This document shows positions 47,918 to 57,227 of a stretch of DNA of 64,000 nucleotides, in pieces; the stretch's first letter is position 1, and each line of letters starts with the position of its first letter. The position numbers were made by a program, and so were the translations under genes. The notes beneath the pieces were generated by a model, which had not been told where the DNA came from, did no database searches, and saw nothing but the letters and a program-made list of their open reading frames with translations. The stretch is from Povalibacter uvarum (GTDB taxonomy: Bacteria; Pseudomonadota; Gammaproteobacteria; Steroidobacterales; Steroidobacteraceae): the NCBI RefSeq assembly GCF_014202975.1, contig NZ_JACHHZ010000003.1, positions 1,074,008 through 1,138,007 on the forward strand, read 5' to 3'.

Positions 47918-47932
47918 TCGTGGAATCTGCGG

Positions 47933-48718
47933 CTATTCGCCGACCCAGTTCGCCTTGCGACGCTCCAGAAACGCCGAGAGTCCCTCCTTGCCTTCGGCGC
48001 TCACCCGCAGGCGAGCCAGCAGTCGGGCGGTCTCATCCCCCAGGACATCACGGTCGACCGGGGGCGAGACATCCCGAACGAGCTTCTTGGCGGCGCGGAG
48101 CGCAAGCGGGCCCCCGCGCAGGATCAGATCGAGCTGTTCCGCGACCTTCGCATCGAGCTGATCCGGAGTTGTCGTGAAATGCACGAGGTCCAGCTGGGCC
48201 GCATGCGCGGCATCGAACGGAACGGCTGTAAGGAACAGCCGTCGCGCCTGCCTCGAGCCGATCGCTGCCACTACGTAGGGTGAAATTGCGGCAGGAACGA
48301 TGCCGAGACGCACTTCCGTCAGGGCGAACTTCGCGGGCTCGACTGCAATAGCAATATCCGCACAGGCGACGAGCCCGAGGCCGCCGCCGTAGACGTTACC
48401 GTTCACACGGCCGATGACGGGCTGCGGGAGTTCATCGAGCGCGCGCAGGCAGCGCGCGAGCAGCATGGCGTCTTCGACGTTCTGCTGCTCGGTGGCATCC
48501 ATCATCGAGCGCATGTGCGCGATGTCCGCACCCGCGCAGAAACTCACACCTGCGCCGGTGAGGATTACCGCACGGATGTCCGGGTCGTTCTCGATCTCGA
48601 CCAGCGCGTCATGGAGCTGGCGCAAGGTATCGCCGTCCAGCGCGTTGTGCTTCTCAGGACGGTTCAGGAGCAGGGTGGCGACGCCGCGAGGATCGGTGGT
48701 GACGGTAATGGAGGGCAT
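47933..48718 (-). CDS. Enoyl-CoA hydratase/isomerase (possible methylglutaconyl-CoA hydratase)
   Basis: A 261-residue crotonase-fold enzyme with LNRPEKHNALDGDTLRQLHDAL, an oxyanion-hole segment GAGVSFCAGADIAHMRSMM, and VNGNVYGGGLGLVACADIAIAVEPAKFALTEVRLGI with the catalytic Glu region. Position directly downstream of ivd-mccB suggests hydration of 3-methylglutaconyl-CoA (liuC role). The family as such does not distinguish substrates. Confidence 0.88.
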   Translation of the reverse strand: MPSITVTTDPRGVATLLLNRPEKHNALDGDTLRQLHDALVEIENDPDIRAVILTGAGVSFCAGADIAHMRSMMDATEQQNVEDAMLLARCLRALDELPQPVIGRVNGNVYGGGLGLVACADIAIAVEPAKFALTEVRLGIVPAAISPYVVAAIGSRQARRLFLTAVPFDAAHAAQLDLVHFTTTPDQLDAKVAEQLDLILRGGPLALRAAKKLVRDVSPPVDRDVLGDETARLLARLRVSAEGKEGLSAFLERRKANWVGE

Positions 48719-48728
48719 GGATGGAGAA

Positions 48729-48773
48729 GGTGACGGGTGATGAGTGACGGGTGACGGGAAAAGCGCCCGTCAC
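48729..48773. repeat. GGTGACG heptamer array ending in a perfect hairpin
   Basis: GGTGACG GGTGATG AGTGACG GGTGACG (48729-48756), then GTGACGGG (48751-48758)-AAAAGCG-CCCGTCAC (48766-48773), a perfect 8-bp stem. It is a third heptamer family, in the gap between mccB and the enoyl-CoA hydratase gene. Confidence 0.7.
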
Positions 48774-48787
48774 ATGGACGGCGAAGC

Positions 48788-50392
48788 TTACATCCTGAAT
48801 ACGCCGTAGCGCTCGTCTCCGGGCGCCGATCCATTCATCGATGCTGTGATTGCCCGGCCCAGCACATTCCGCGTATCGACCGGATCAATGATGCCGTCGT
48901 CCCACAGGCGTGCGCTCGCGTAGTACGGACTGCCCTGCGTTTCGTATTGATTGCGGATCTCGCCGACGAATTCGGCGCGTTCGTCGTCGGGCCAGCTCTC
49001 GCCGCGGGCTTTGAGACCATCGGCGCGCACGGTCGCAAGCACTTGCGCGGCCTGTTCGCCGCCCATCACCGAGATCCTTGCGTTCGGCCACATCCACAGC
49101 ATGCGCGGTCCGTAGGCGCGGCCGCACATTGCGTAATTTCCGGCGCCAAATGAGCCGCCAATGATCACCGTGTACTTGGGGACGCGCGAGCAGGCGACCG
49201 CAGTGACGAGTTTCGCGCCGTCCTTCGCGATGCCGCCATGCTCGAATTTCTTGCCGACCATGAAGCCGGTGATGTTCTGCAGGAAGATCAGCGGCACGCC
49301 GCGACGATTCGCGAGCTGGATGAAGTGTGCGCCCTTGAGGGCGGATTCCGAGAAGAGGATGCCGTTGTTCGCGACGATCGCCACCGGGAAGCCGTGCAGA
49401 TGTGCGAAGCCGCATACCAGCGTCTTGCCGTACAGCGGCTTGAACTCGTGGAATTCCGACGCGTCGACGAGGCGCGAGATGATCTCGCGGACGTCATAGG
49501 GATAGCGCGTGTCTCGCGGAATGATTCCGTAGACATCTTCGATATCGTGCACGGGCTCGCGGATTTCCTGTTGTTGCAGCCACGGCTGCGGCCGACGGCC
49601 CAGATGCTTCACAGTATCGCGCGCGAGTTGCAGGGCGTGCGCGTCGTTGTCCGCCAGTTGGTCGGCAACACCAGAGATGCGCGTGTGCACATCACCGCCG
49701 CCGAGCGATTCCGCATCGACGATCTCGCCAGTAGCGGCGCGCACGAGGGGCGGGCCGCCGAGGAAGATCGTTCCCTGCTTGCGGACGATGATGGCCTCGT
49801 CGCACATCGCGGGCACGTAGGCGCCGCCCGCGGTGCATGAGCCCATGACCACGGCGACTTGCGGAATGCCGGCCGCCGACATGCGAGCCTGGTTGAAGAA
49901 GATCCGGCCGAAGTGTTCGCGATCCGGGAAGACTTCGTCCTGCAGAGGAAGGAACGCGCCGCCGGAATCGACGAGATACACGCAGGGGAGATTGTTCTCC
50001 GCGGCGATCTCCTGCGCGCGCAGATGCTTCTTCACCGTCATGGGGAAGTACGTTCCGCCCTTGACGGTGGCATCGTTCGCGACGATGACCACGTCGATGC
50101 CGTGAATCCGCCCGAGGCCGGTGATCATGCCGGCGCCCGGTGCGCCGCCGTCGTACATCTCGCCGGCTGCGAGCGGCGAAAACTCGAGGAACGTGCTGCC
50201 CGGGTCGAGGAGGGCATCGATGCGTTCGCGCGGCAGCAGTTTGTTGCGCGACGTATGCTTTTTGCGTGCGTCATCACCGCCGCCCTGCGCAGCGATCGCG
50301 AGCCGGTCTTTCAGCTCGGCGACGAGACCGCGCATGTACGCGGCGTTGGTATGAAACGCTTCGGAATCGCGATCGACTCGGGTCGGGATCAT
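48788..50392 (-). CDS. mccB: Methylcrotonyl-CoA carboxylase beta (carboxyltransferase) subunit
   Basis: A 534-residue carboxyltransferase. It moves CO2 from biotin to 3-methylcrotonyl-CoA in leucine degradation. The N-terminal half shows [24 protein letters not shown] and [24 protein letters not shown]. The C-terminal half shows [25 protein letters not shown] and [38 protein letters not shown], diagnostic of MCC rather than propionyl-CoA carboxylase. Its ATG overlaps the ivd stop (ATGA). The biotinylated alpha subunit gene, normally nearby, is not in the window. Confidence 0.95.
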   Translation of the reverse strand: MIPTRVDRDSEAFHTNAAYMRGLVAELKDRLAIAAQGGGDDARKKHTSRNKLLPRERIDALLDPGSTFLEFSPLAAGEMYDGGAPGAGMITGLGRIHGIDVVIVANDATVKGGTYFPMTVKKHLRAQEIAAENNLPCVYLVDSGGAFLPLQDEVFPDREHFGRIFFNQARMSAAGIPQVAVVMGSCTAGGAYVPAMCDEAIIVRKQGTIFLGGPPLVRAATGEIVDAESLGGGDVHTRISGVADQLADNDAHALQLARDTVKHLGRRPQPWLQQQEIREPVHDIEDVYGIIPRDTRYPYDVREIISRLVDASEFHEFKPLYGKTLVCGFAHLHGFPVAIVANNGILFSESALKGAHFIQLANRRGVPLIFLQNITGFMVGKKFEHGGIAKDGAKLVTAVACSRVPKYTVIIGGSFGAGNYAMCGRAYGPRMLWMWPNARISVMGGEQAAQVLATVRADGLKARGESWPDDERAEFVGEIRNQYETQGSPYYASARLWDDGIIDPVDTRNVLGRAITASMNGSAPGDERYGVFRM

Positions 50393-51546
50393 GCAGTGGC
50401 CTCGAACAGTTCACGTCCAATCAACATGCGGCGGATTTCGCTGGTGCCCGCGCCGATTTCGTAGAGCTTGGCATCGCGGAGCAGGCGGCCAGTCGGGTAG
50501 TCGTTGATGTATCCGTTGCCGCCGAGCGCCTGGATCGCTTCGAGCGCCATCCACGTCGCGCGCTCCGAGGCCTGCAGAATGCAGCCGGCTGCGTCGAAGC
50601 GGGTAATCTGTCCGCGATCGCACGCGCGGGCAACGGCGTAGACGTAAGCGCGGCAGGCGTTCATCGTCGTGTACATGTCGGCGACCTTCGCCTGCATGAG
50701 CTGGAAGGTGCCGATCGGGCGGCCGAACTGCTTGCGTTCGTGAACGTAGGGCATCACGTGGTCGAGGCACGCACGCATGATTCCGAGCGGACCCCCTGCG
50801 AGCACGACACGTTCGTAGTCGAGGCCGCTCATCAGGACCTCGGCGCCGAAGCCTTCCTTGTGCAGCAGGTTGGCGGCGGGGACGTGGCAATCCTTGAACA
50901 CGAGTTCGCATGTGTCGGAGCCGCGCATGCCGAGCTTGTCGAGCTTCTGTGCCGTGCTGAATCCCGGCATGCCGCGTTCGATGATGAAAGCCGTGATGCC
51001 GCGCGCCGCAAGGCTGGCGTCGAGGGTTGCGTAGACGATCAGGGTTTCGGCGACCGGACCGTTCGTGATCCACATCTTCGATCCGTTGAGGACGTAGCCG
51101 TCGGCGCGTTTTTCGGCGCGTGTGCGCATGCCCACGACGTCGGAGCCCGCGCCGGGTTCGCTCATGGCGAGCGCGCCGACATGCTCGCCCGAGATGAGCT
51201 TCGGCAGATATTTTTCCTTCTGCGCCTGCGTTCCCCAGCGGCGCATCTGGTTGACGCACAGGTTGGAGTGCGCGCCGTACGACAGGCCGACGGCTGCCGA
51301 TGCGCGGCTGATTTCTTCCATCGCGATGACGTGAGCCAGGTAACCCATGCCCGCGCCGCCGAAGCTCTCTTCGACGGTCAGGCCGTGCAACCCCATCTCG
51401 CCCATCTGCGGCCAAAGCTCGCGAGGGAAGCGGTTCTCGCGATCGATGTCCGCCGCCAGCGGGGCGATGCGTTCTTGGGCGAACTGCGCGACGGCCGCGC
51501 GCAGCGTGTCGATGTCATCGCCGAGTCCGAAGTCGAAGTCCTGCAC
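50389..51546 (-). CDS. ivd: Isovaleryl-CoA dehydrogenase
   Basis: A 385-residue acyl-CoA dehydrogenase started at GTG 51546, preceded by GGGGGAG. Upstream codons run into the operator region of the divergent regulator and show no family similarity. Signatures: [61 protein letters not shown], a catalytic-Glu region [19 protein letters not shown] and [32 protein letters not shown]. It transfers electrons to ETF. It overlaps mccB by 4 bp and is the first gene of the unit. Confidence 0.93.
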   Translation of the reverse strand: MQDFDFGLGDDIDTLRAAVAQFAQERIAPLAADIDRENRFPRELWPQMGEMGLHGLTVEESFGGAGMGYLAHVIAMEEISRASAAVGLSYGAHSNLCVNQMRRWGTQAQKEKYLPKLISGEHVGALAMSEPGAGSDVVGMRTRAEKRADGYVLNGSKMWITNGPVAETLIVYATLDASLAARGITAFIIERGMPGFSTAQKLDKLGMRGSDTCELVFKDCHVPAANLLHKEGFGAEVLMSGLDYERVVLAGGPLGIMRACLDHVMPYVHERKQFGRPIGTFQLMQAKVADMYTTMNACRAYVYAVARACDRGQITRFDAAGCILQASERATWMALEAIQALGGNGYINDYPTGRLLRDAKLYEIGAGTSEIRRMLIGRELFEATA

Positions 51547-51587
51547 AGTGCGCTCCCCCGGTCCGGGAGGGTTGAGAAAGATGTCCC

Positions 51588-51600
51588 ATTGTCGGACAAT
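51588..51600. promoter_or_regulatory. Candidate GntR/FadR-type operator between ivd and its divergent regulator
   Basis: ATTGTCGGACAAT is a perfect 13-bp palindrome (ATTGTC-G-GACAAT). It resembles the TnGTnnnACnA pattern bound by FadR-subfamily regulators. It lies in the 62-bp gap between the two start codons, so one bound dimer would cover both promoters. Confidence 0.6.
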
Positions 51601-51608
51601 CCGGCACC

Positions 51609-52427
51609 ATGTCAACGCGCGCGAAAATTGTATCCAGAACCCGGCCCCGTCGCGGCACTGCATCAGCGGCGGAGACCGGGGCGGCTGCTGTCCAATCCGG
51701 GGGAAATCTCTTCGATCCCGTGGAGCGCGAGCCCGCCTACATGCGTGTAAGCGCTGCGATCGAGGGCAAGATCCTGAGTCGTGTACTCAAAGACGGCGAT
51801 CTCCTGCCGGCCGAGCTGGATCTTGCGCAGCAGTTCCGCGTGCACCGCTCGACGGTGCGCGAGGCGTTACGTCAACTCGAGAACTCCGGTCTCGTGATGC
51901 GGCCGCCGGGCGCCAAGCGCATGGTGGTCAGTCGTCCACACGCCAACAAGATCGCGTCGGGCATGCGACAGGCGCTCGTCCTGCACGAGGTGTCCTTTGT
52001 CGATGTGTGGGAAGCGATGATGGTGATCGAGCCTGAAGTCGCCGCGCTCGCAGCGACGCGCCGGACTCAGGCGGACATCGAAGCACTGCTGCGCGTGCAT
52101 CAGGCTTTCGTGGCGGAGTCGCAGTCAGCCGCTGCGGTCACGCTGGTGGTGGAATTCTTTGAGCTGCTCGGCGCCTGTGCGCGCAACAAGGTGCTCGTCT
52201 TGGCTAAGCACTCGCTTGCGCAGGTACTGGCGCCGTCATTGGGGCTGATGATCGACCGCGTCGCTCAGGCGCGATCGCGCATCATGGTCGCGCAGCAGAA
52301 GATCATCACGGCGCTGCAGGGTAAGGACGCAGAGGATGCGCGCAAGTGGATGGCCAAGCACGTACGCGACTTCAAGCGCGGGTATGAAGTGGCGGGGATT
52401 CCGCCGGATGCGGTCGTCTCGGTTTAG
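51609..52427 (+). CDS. GntR-family (FadR subfamily) transcriptional regulator
   Basis: A 272-residue regulator with an N-terminal basic tail of about 40 residues, then a winged helix (about 45-110: [51 protein letters not shown]). The C-terminal part is an all-helical FCD-like ligand domain ([20 protein letters not shown], with a C-terminal HVRDF). It is divergent from ivd with a 13-bp palindrome between. It probably represses the ivd-mccB unit and is relieved by an acyl-CoA; ligand and direction of control are inferred. A REP-like inverted pair follows the stop. Confidence 0.88.
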   Translation: MSTRAKIVSRTRPRRGTASAAETGAAAVQSGGNLFDPVEREPAYMRVSAAIEGKILSRVLKDGDLLPAELDLAQQFRVHRSTVREALRQLENSGLVMRPPGAKRMVVSRPHANKIASGMRQALVLHEVSFVDVWEAMMVIEPEVAALAATRRTQADIEALLRVHQAFVAESQSAAAVTLVVEFFELLGACARNKVLVLAKHSLAQVLAPSLGLMIDRVAQARSRIMVAQQKIITALQGKDAEDARKWMAKHVRDFKRGYEVAGIPPDAVVSV

Positions 52428-52431
52428 GTTC

Positions 52432-52498
52432 GTCATTCCCGCGAAAGCGGGAATCCATGCCGTAACGGTAGATGGACTCCCGCTTTCGCGGGAGTGAC
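52432..52498. repeat. REP-like inverted pair (REPIN type) between convergent genes
   Basis: Arms 52432-52457 and 52473-52498 are 24/26 reverse complements, each a palindrome around CCCGC-GAAA-GCGGG, with a 15-bp spacer. The left arm is identical over 26 bp to the arm at 22550. It fills the 76-bp gap between the gntR and thiolase genes. Confidence 0.85.
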
Positions 52499-52503
52499 TG
52501 GGG

Positions 52504-53682
52504 TCAGACGATTTCGATCGCCAGCGCCGTCGCTTCGCCGCCGCCGATGCACAGAGACGCGATGCCGCGCTTGCCGCCGCGATCCTTGAGCGCGTGAATC
52601 AGAGTCGTGGTGATACGCGCACCGGTCGCACCGATCGGGTGACCGAGGGCGCAGGCGCCGCCGTTCACGTTGACCTTTGCGTGATCCAGGCTCAGGTCGT
52701 GAATCGCCGCCATTGCCACGCAGGCGAAGGCTTCGTTCACTTCGAACAGGTCGACATCGCCTGATTTCCAGCCGGTCTTTTCCAGCACTGCCTTGATCGC
52801 GCCCACCGGTGCAGTGGTAAACCACTCGGGTGCGTGCGCATGGCTTGCGTAGCCAACGACACGTGCGAGCGGCTTCAGCCCACGGCTCTTCACTGTCGCG
52901 CCACTGGCGAGGATCAGCGCAGCAGCGCCGTCGGAGATCGAGGATGAGCTCGCGGCCGTCACAGTGCCGTCTTTGTTGAAAGCGGGCTTCAGGCTCGGGA
53001 TCTTGGCGATGTCGCACGTGAAGGGCGTTTCGTCCTTCTCGATGAGGCGCTCGCCCTTGCGATCCTTCACCGTGGCCGCCGCGATTTCGCGCACGAACTT
53101 GCCCTGCTCGATGGCGGCGAGTGAACGACGCACGGATTCAGTAGCAAACGCATCCTGCTGCTCACGGGTGAAGCCGTACTTGGCTGCGGTGGCGTCGGCG
53201 AAGTGGCCCATCATCTTGCCGTCGAACGGGCTCTGCAGGCCGTCGAAGAACATGTGATCCAGGATTTCGCTGTGGCCCATGCGCAGGCCGGCGCGAGCCT
53301 TCGGGATCAGGTACGGCGCGTTCGTCATCGATTCGATGCCGCCGGCGAGAATGATGTTGGCCGAGCCTGCGCGAATCTGATCGCTCGCCATCATCACGGC
53401 TTTGAGGCCCGAACCGCACATCTTGTTGATGGTGGTTGCCGGCACGCGCTGCGGCACACCGCCTGCGAGTGCGGCCTGGCGTCCCGGTGCCTGACCGATG
53501 CCCGCCATCAGCACGCAACCGATGATCGAGTCCTCGATCTGGTCCGCGGCGAGACCGGAGTCCTGCACGGCTGCACGGATGGCGACCGCACCGAGCTGCG
53601 GCGCGGTGAGCGGTGCAAGCGTGCCCTGGAATGCGCCGATGGGAGTGCGGCGCGCTGAAACGATGAAAATTTCGTCAGTCAT
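52504..53682 (-). CDS. Acetyl-CoA acetyltransferase (thiolase)
   Basis: A 392-residue thiolase that cleaves or forms acetoacetyl-CoA. The acyl-carrying Cys is in NKMCGSGLKAVMMASD; EVNEAFACVAMAAI and NVNGGACALGHPIGATGARI hold the active-site His; CIGGGEATALAIE holds the second Cys. It would finish leucine degradation by splitting acetoacetyl-CoA made by the ligase or by SCOT. It could also supply acetoacetyl-CoA for polyhydroxybutyrate, but no phaB or phaC is present nearby. Confidence 0.94.
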   Translation of the reverse strand: MTDEIFIVSARRTPIGAFQGTLAPLTAPQLGAVAIRAAVQDSGLAADQIEDSIIGCVLMAGIGQAPGRQAALAGGVPQRVPATTINKMCGSGLKAVMMASDQIRAGSANIILAGGIESMTNAPYLIPKARAGLRMGHSEILDHMFFDGLQSPFDGKMMGHFADATAAKYGFTREQQDAFATESVRRSLAAIEQGKFVREIAAATVKDRKGERLIEKDETPFTCDIAKIPSLKPAFNKDGTVTAASSSSISDGAAALILASGATVKSRGLKPLARVVGYASHAHAPEWFTTAPVGAIKAVLEKTGWKSGDVDLFEVNEAFACVAMAAIHDLSLDHAKVNVNGGACALGHPIGATGARITTTLIHALKDRGGKRGIASLCIGGGEATALAIEIV

Positions 53683-53762
53683 GCTGGAAGCCCCGATGGA
53701 GGGTTCAGGAAGAGGGCGGGCTTGTAACCAATGCTGCGGGGCCGGGTCAAGCCTCTACCGCA

Positions 53763-54551
53763 TCAAGCTTTGCGAGCTGCCTGCAGCGGCGCCAGCCCGT
53801 CGGCGTCGCCCAGATCCGGTTCATTCAGGTGCGCAAGTATCCGCTTGCGTGACTCTTCCCGAGTCATCGCGACGATTCCCGCCGAATCAAGGTCCGCGGA
53901 TGCACGGATGGCGGGAAGGACCTGGATTTCGATGCGCCCGGGGCGCGGCAGGAATCGACCGCTAGGAAGAATCCTCCGCGTACCTTTAATGACTACGGGT
54001 ACGACCGGGAGATGCGCGCGCGCGGCGATGGCGAATGCGCCTGTATGGAATTTTCCCAATCCCGGCTGAGCGATAAAGGTCCCCTCGGGGAAGAACACGA
54101 GCGCCTGGCCGGCATCCGCCGCCTTGATGATGCGGCGGGCATCCATCGCGCCCGCGTGACGATTGAATCGATCGACGAATTCCGAGCCGATGCGCCGCAA
54201 CAGCAGGCCCGCAAGCGGCACCCGGGAAACTTCCTTCTTGATGACGAAGCTGAATCGGGCGGGAAGCACGCCTTTCATGACGACGCCGTCGAGGTAGCTC
54301 GCGTGGTTGGCGACTACGACACAGGGCTCCCGCGGTAATTCGTGCTCATCCATGACCCGGATGCGAATTCCCGCGCAGACGAAGAAGAAGCGGGCTGTGC
54401 CGTGCGCGATCGCGCGCCGCGCCTTGAGGCCCGGAACCAGCACGACCAGCAGGAAGGCGGACAGGCCGAGGATGAGGAAAAGCGTCAGGGTGTAGAGGCC
54501 GTAAAGGCCTTCCAGCAACCGGCTCAGCCAATGAAAAGGGTTCAGCGACAT
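53763..54551 (-). CDS. plsC: 1-acyl-sn-glycerol-3-phosphate acyltransferase
   Basis: A 262-residue membrane enzyme that makes phosphatidic acid. An N-terminal hydrophobic helix (YTLTLFLILGLSAFLLVVLVPGL) is followed by the HX4D motif in ANHASYLDG, a KKEVSRVPLAG block, the FFPEGTF motif and VPVVIKGTRRILP. It is divergent from xerD across about 250 bp that contain an AT-rich stretch and no gene. Confidence 0.93.
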   Translation of the reverse strand: MSLNPFHWLSRLLEGLYGLYTLTLFLILGLSAFLLVVLVPGLKARRAIAHGTARFFFVCAGIRIRVMDEHELPREPCVVVANHASYLDGVVMKGVLPARFSFVIKKEVSRVPLAGLLLRRIGSEFVDRFNRHAGAMDARRIIKAADAGQALVFFPEGTFIAQPGLGKFHTGAFAIAARAHLPVVPVVIKGTRRILPSGRFLPRPGRIEIQVLPAIRASADLDSAGIVAMTREESRKRILAHLNEPDLGDADGLAPLQAARKA

Positions 54552-54799
54552 TCGTATCCGGGGTCTCGATCGGGCGGTTCAAAGGGCCTTTGGCGGGGCC
54601 TTAGCCTGTCAGCTTCATCAGCCGACGCCTGCCAAGTGGCCATTTTCTGTGAACTGGTTCTCTTTATGTAAACAGTAAAAACGTTCTGTGATAACTGTCA
54701 CTCCGCGACGCCGGAACCCCTACGCATACTGGCCGTACTGCAAGTGTGGACACATCGATCCCGATCCGGTGTCCGCTTGCGCAAGCTGCTTCAAAGGCG

Positions 54800-55753
54800 A
54801 TGAGCACCGTTACGAAAGCATCAGTTTACGCGAGGACCGGCGAAGGCACGCCTGAAGCGCCCACGCCGTCGCTGGCTGCGATCGACCGCTTCCTCGACGC
54901 GGTGTGGATGGAGCGTGGTCTGTCGCCCAACACATTGTCGGCATATCGCGCCGATCTGACCGCGCTGGACCGTTGGCTCCAGGCACGCGGAGGGTCGGGA
55001 ATTTCGGCAAAGCGCGCCGACGTGCTTGGCTTCATCGCGTGGCGAGTGGAGTCGGGCGCACGCCCGCGCTCGACCGCACGCCAGCTCTCCAGTTTCCGTC
55101 GCTTCTATCGCTACCTCGTGCGCGATGGAGTGATCACCGAAGATCCCACGGCGCAGATCGCGATGCCGAAGATCGGCCGCTCGCTGCCGAAGTCGCTGAC
55201 CGAAGAGGAAGTCGAGGCGCTGCTCGCCGCGCCCGAAGTTGATCAGCCGCTCGGCCACCGCGACCGCACGATGCTCGAAGTCCTGTACGCGACCGGACTG
55301 CGCGTGTCGGAGCTCGTCAATCTCAAGGCCGGCCAGGTCAACATGAACCAGGGCGTGCTGCGTATCGTCGGCAAGGGCGATCGCGAACGCCTGATTCCGC
55401 TCGGCGATGAAGCCGTGCAGTGGCTGCAGAGGTTCATCGGTGGTCCGCGTCTCGAGATCCTGCTCGAGCGCCAGACCGATTTCCTGTTCCCGACGCGTCG
55501 CGGCGATCGCATGACCCGCCAGGCGTTCTGGCACATCATCAAGCGTTACGCGCAGAAGGCGGGCGTCCAGAAGGCGCTTTCGCCGCACACGCTGCGGCAC
55601 GCGTTCGCGACGCATCTGCTGAATCACGGCGCCGACCTGCGTGTCGTGCAGATGCTGCTCGGTCACAGCGATCTGTCGACCACACAGATCTACACGCACG
55701 TGGCCCGCGAGCGTATGAAGGATTTGCACGCGCAGCATCATCCGCGCGGCTGA
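54800..55753 (+). CDS. xerD: Site-specific tyrosine recombinase XerD
   Basis: A 317-residue recombinase that, with XerC, resolves chromosome dimers at dif under FtsK. The start is set at MSTVTKASVYARTGEG (54800); a further in-frame ATG at 54746 exists. The N-terminal core-binding domain shows FLDAVWMERGLSPNTLSAYRADL. Catalytic residues: Arg in ATGLRVSELVNL, the LSPHTLRHAFATHLLNHG box (His, Arg), LLGHSDLSTTQIYTH (His, Tyr). The dsbC gene follows, a conserved gammaproteobacterial pair. Confidence 0.95.
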   Translation: MSTVTKASVYARTGEGTPEAPTPSLAAIDRFLDAVWMERGLSPNTLSAYRADLTALDRWLQARGGSGISAKRADVLGFIAWRVESGARPRSTARQLSSFRRFYRYLVRDGVITEDPTAQIAMPKIGRSLPKSLTEEEVEALLAAPEVDQPLGHRDRTMLEVLYATGLRVSELVNLKAGQVNMNQGVLRIVGKGDRERLIPLGDEAVQWLQRFIGGPRLEILLERQTDFLFPTRRGDRMTRQAFWHIIKRYAQKAGVQKALSPHTLRHAFATHLLNHGADLRVVQMLLGHSDLSTTQIYTHVARERMKDLHAQHHPRG

Positions 55754-55794
55754 TCCGACCTCTTCAGTCCCAAGATCCCGCTCTTCTCCGCAGG

Positions 55795-55856
55795 GGCCGG
55801 CTGTCGCCGGCCACCGGCCTTTCGTCCATGTCATTCGGGTCAGGGATTTTTCCCTG
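55795..55856 (+). terminator. Two hairpins between xerD and dsbC
   Basis: GGCCGGC-TGTC-GCCGGCC (55795-55812) is a perfect GC stem, probably ending or damping xerD transcription. CAGGGA-TTTT-TCCCTG (55841-55856) lies just upstream of a TAGACT that could be a -10 for dsbC. The second may therefore be an operator. Confidence 0.45.
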
Positions 55857-55939
55857 CTAGACTGGCGCCTTTCCGGTTGAACCGCCGCACCGCTTTCGCG
55901 TCCAACCGTCGAAGCATCAGTTCTTTAATCGGAGTGTCG

Positions 55940-56692
55940 ATGAGCAAGCTGACCTGGATTCTGTGTGCGCTCTCGTTCGCGATCCCCGCGGCGCAGGTTC
56001 ACGCTCAGGCGCAGACGGACAAGGCCGCGCAGGCAAAGGCCGCGATCGCGGCCCAGTTTCCGGGCGTGAAGCCCGACCAGATCAAGCCTTCACCGGTGGC
56101 GGGCGTGTACGAAGTGGCCATGGGTGCAGACACGGCTTACGTCAGCGCCGACGGCAAGTATCTTTTCAGCGGCGACCTCTACGAGGTTTCGAGCCGCAGG
56201 AACCTCACCGAAGCAGGGCGTTCGACGGCGCGCAGCAAGGCGCTCGCCAAGCTCGATGAGCGCGACATGATCGTGTTCGGTCCCGCGGCTGCGAAACATA
56301 CGATCACCGTGTTCACCGACGTCGAATGCGGGTATTGCCGCAAGCTGCACGGCGAGATCGCGGAGCTGAACAAGCTCGGCGTGCGTGTGCGCTATCTCGC
56401 GTATCCGCGTGCCGGTCCCGACACGGACGACTGGGCGAAGATGGTCGCGGTGTGGTGCTCGAAGGATCGCAACGGCGCCCTGACAAAGGCCAAGCAGGGC
56501 CAGCCTGTTGAGGCGAAGTGCGCTGCAACGCCGGTGGCGAAGCAGTACGAGCTTGGCGACGAAATGGGAGTGAATGGCACGCCGGCGATCTTCACCATGT
56601 CGGGCGACTACATCGGTGGATATCTGCCGCCCAAGGAAATGGTTCGTCAGCTCGACGAGCTGAAGGTCGCTGCCGCCAGCGCCAAGAACTAA
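55940..56692 (+). CDS. dsbC: Thiol:disulfide interchange protein DsbC
   Basis: A 250-residue periplasmic disulfide isomerase from ATG 55940. The signal peptide LTWILCALSFAIPAAQVHA precedes an N-terminal dimerisation domain (FPGVKPDQIKPSPVAGVYEVAM) and a linker. The thioredoxin domain carries CGYC (TDVECGYCRKLHGEI) and a cis-Pro loop GVNGTPAIF. A second Cys pair (C...C in the WCSKDRNGAL...EAKCAATP segment) matches the structural disulfide of E. coli DsbC. A bidirectional terminator follows. Confidence 0.95.
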   Translation: MSKLTWILCALSFAIPAAQVHAQAQTDKAAQAKAAIAAQFPGVKPDQIKPSPVAGVYEVAMGADTAYVSADGKYLFSGDLYEVSSRRNLTEAGRSTARSKALAKLDERDMIVFGPAAAKHTITVFTDVECGYCRKLHGEIAELNKLGVRVRYLAYPRAGPDTDDWAKMVAVWCSKDRNGALTKAKQGQPVEAKCAATPVAKQYELGDEMGVNGTPAIFTMSGDYIGGYLPPKEMVRQLDELKVAAASAKN

Positions 56693-56719
56693 ATTTCTCC
56701 GGCTCCGGCCCCTGAAATG

Positions 56720-56752
56720 AAAAAGCCCGCAGCTTGCTGCGGGCTTTTTTGT
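56720..56752. terminator. Strong bidirectional intrinsic terminator
   Basis: AAAAAGCCCGCAGC (56720-56733)-TT-GCTGCGGGCTTTTT (56736-56749) is a perfect 14-bp stem with A- and T-runs on either side. It ends dsbC (plus) and fdxA (minus). Confidence 0.95.
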
Positions 56753-56771
56753 TTGGATCGTCCGCCGGGAA

Positions 56772-57095
56772 TCAGCGTTCGAGCAGCTTGAGCTTGTCGG
56801 GCTTGCCGTCCCATTCCTTCGCATCGGCCGGTGCCGGCGCGCGTTCCGTGATGACCGGCCACTGCTTCGCGAGATCGGCGTTCAGCTGCTTGAAGTGTTC
56901 CTGGCCGGCCGGCAATTCCTCTTCCGAGAAGATGGCTTCGGCAGGGCACTCGGGTTCGCAGAGAGTGCAGTCGATGCACTCATCCGGATCGATCACCAGG
57001 AAGTTCGGGCCCACATGGAAGCAGTCAACCGGACAGACCTCGACACAGTCGGTGTATTTGCACTTGATGCAGTTCTCTGTGACGACAAAGGTCAT
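56772..57095 (-). CDS. fdxA: Ferredoxin FdxA, 7Fe-8S type
   Basis: A 107-residue ferredoxin with one 3Fe-4S and one 4Fe-4S cluster. Cluster ligands are in [18 protein letters not shown] and [12 protein letters not shown]. The acidic C-terminal extension ([24 protein letters not shown]) is typical of the Azotobacter ferredoxin I type. It is a cytoplasmic electron carrier; partners are not indicated by context. Length equals the usual 107 residues. Confidence 0.96.
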   Translation of the reverse strand: MTFVVTENCIKCKYTDCVEVCPVDCFHVGPNFLVIDPDECIDCTLCEPECPAEAIFSEEELPAGQEHFKQLNADLAKQWPVITERAPAPADAKEWDGKPDKLKLLER

Positions 57096-57227
57096 CGATG
57101 ACTCCGGACGGGTGAAAAACGCACCGCGGGACCAGGTTCGCGGGGCGGCTATTGTGCCAAAGCAGGGCCCCTGAATGAAGGGCGGCAGCCGCTGAACGGC
57201 GATGCAGGGCGGGCCTTTTAGGGAATT

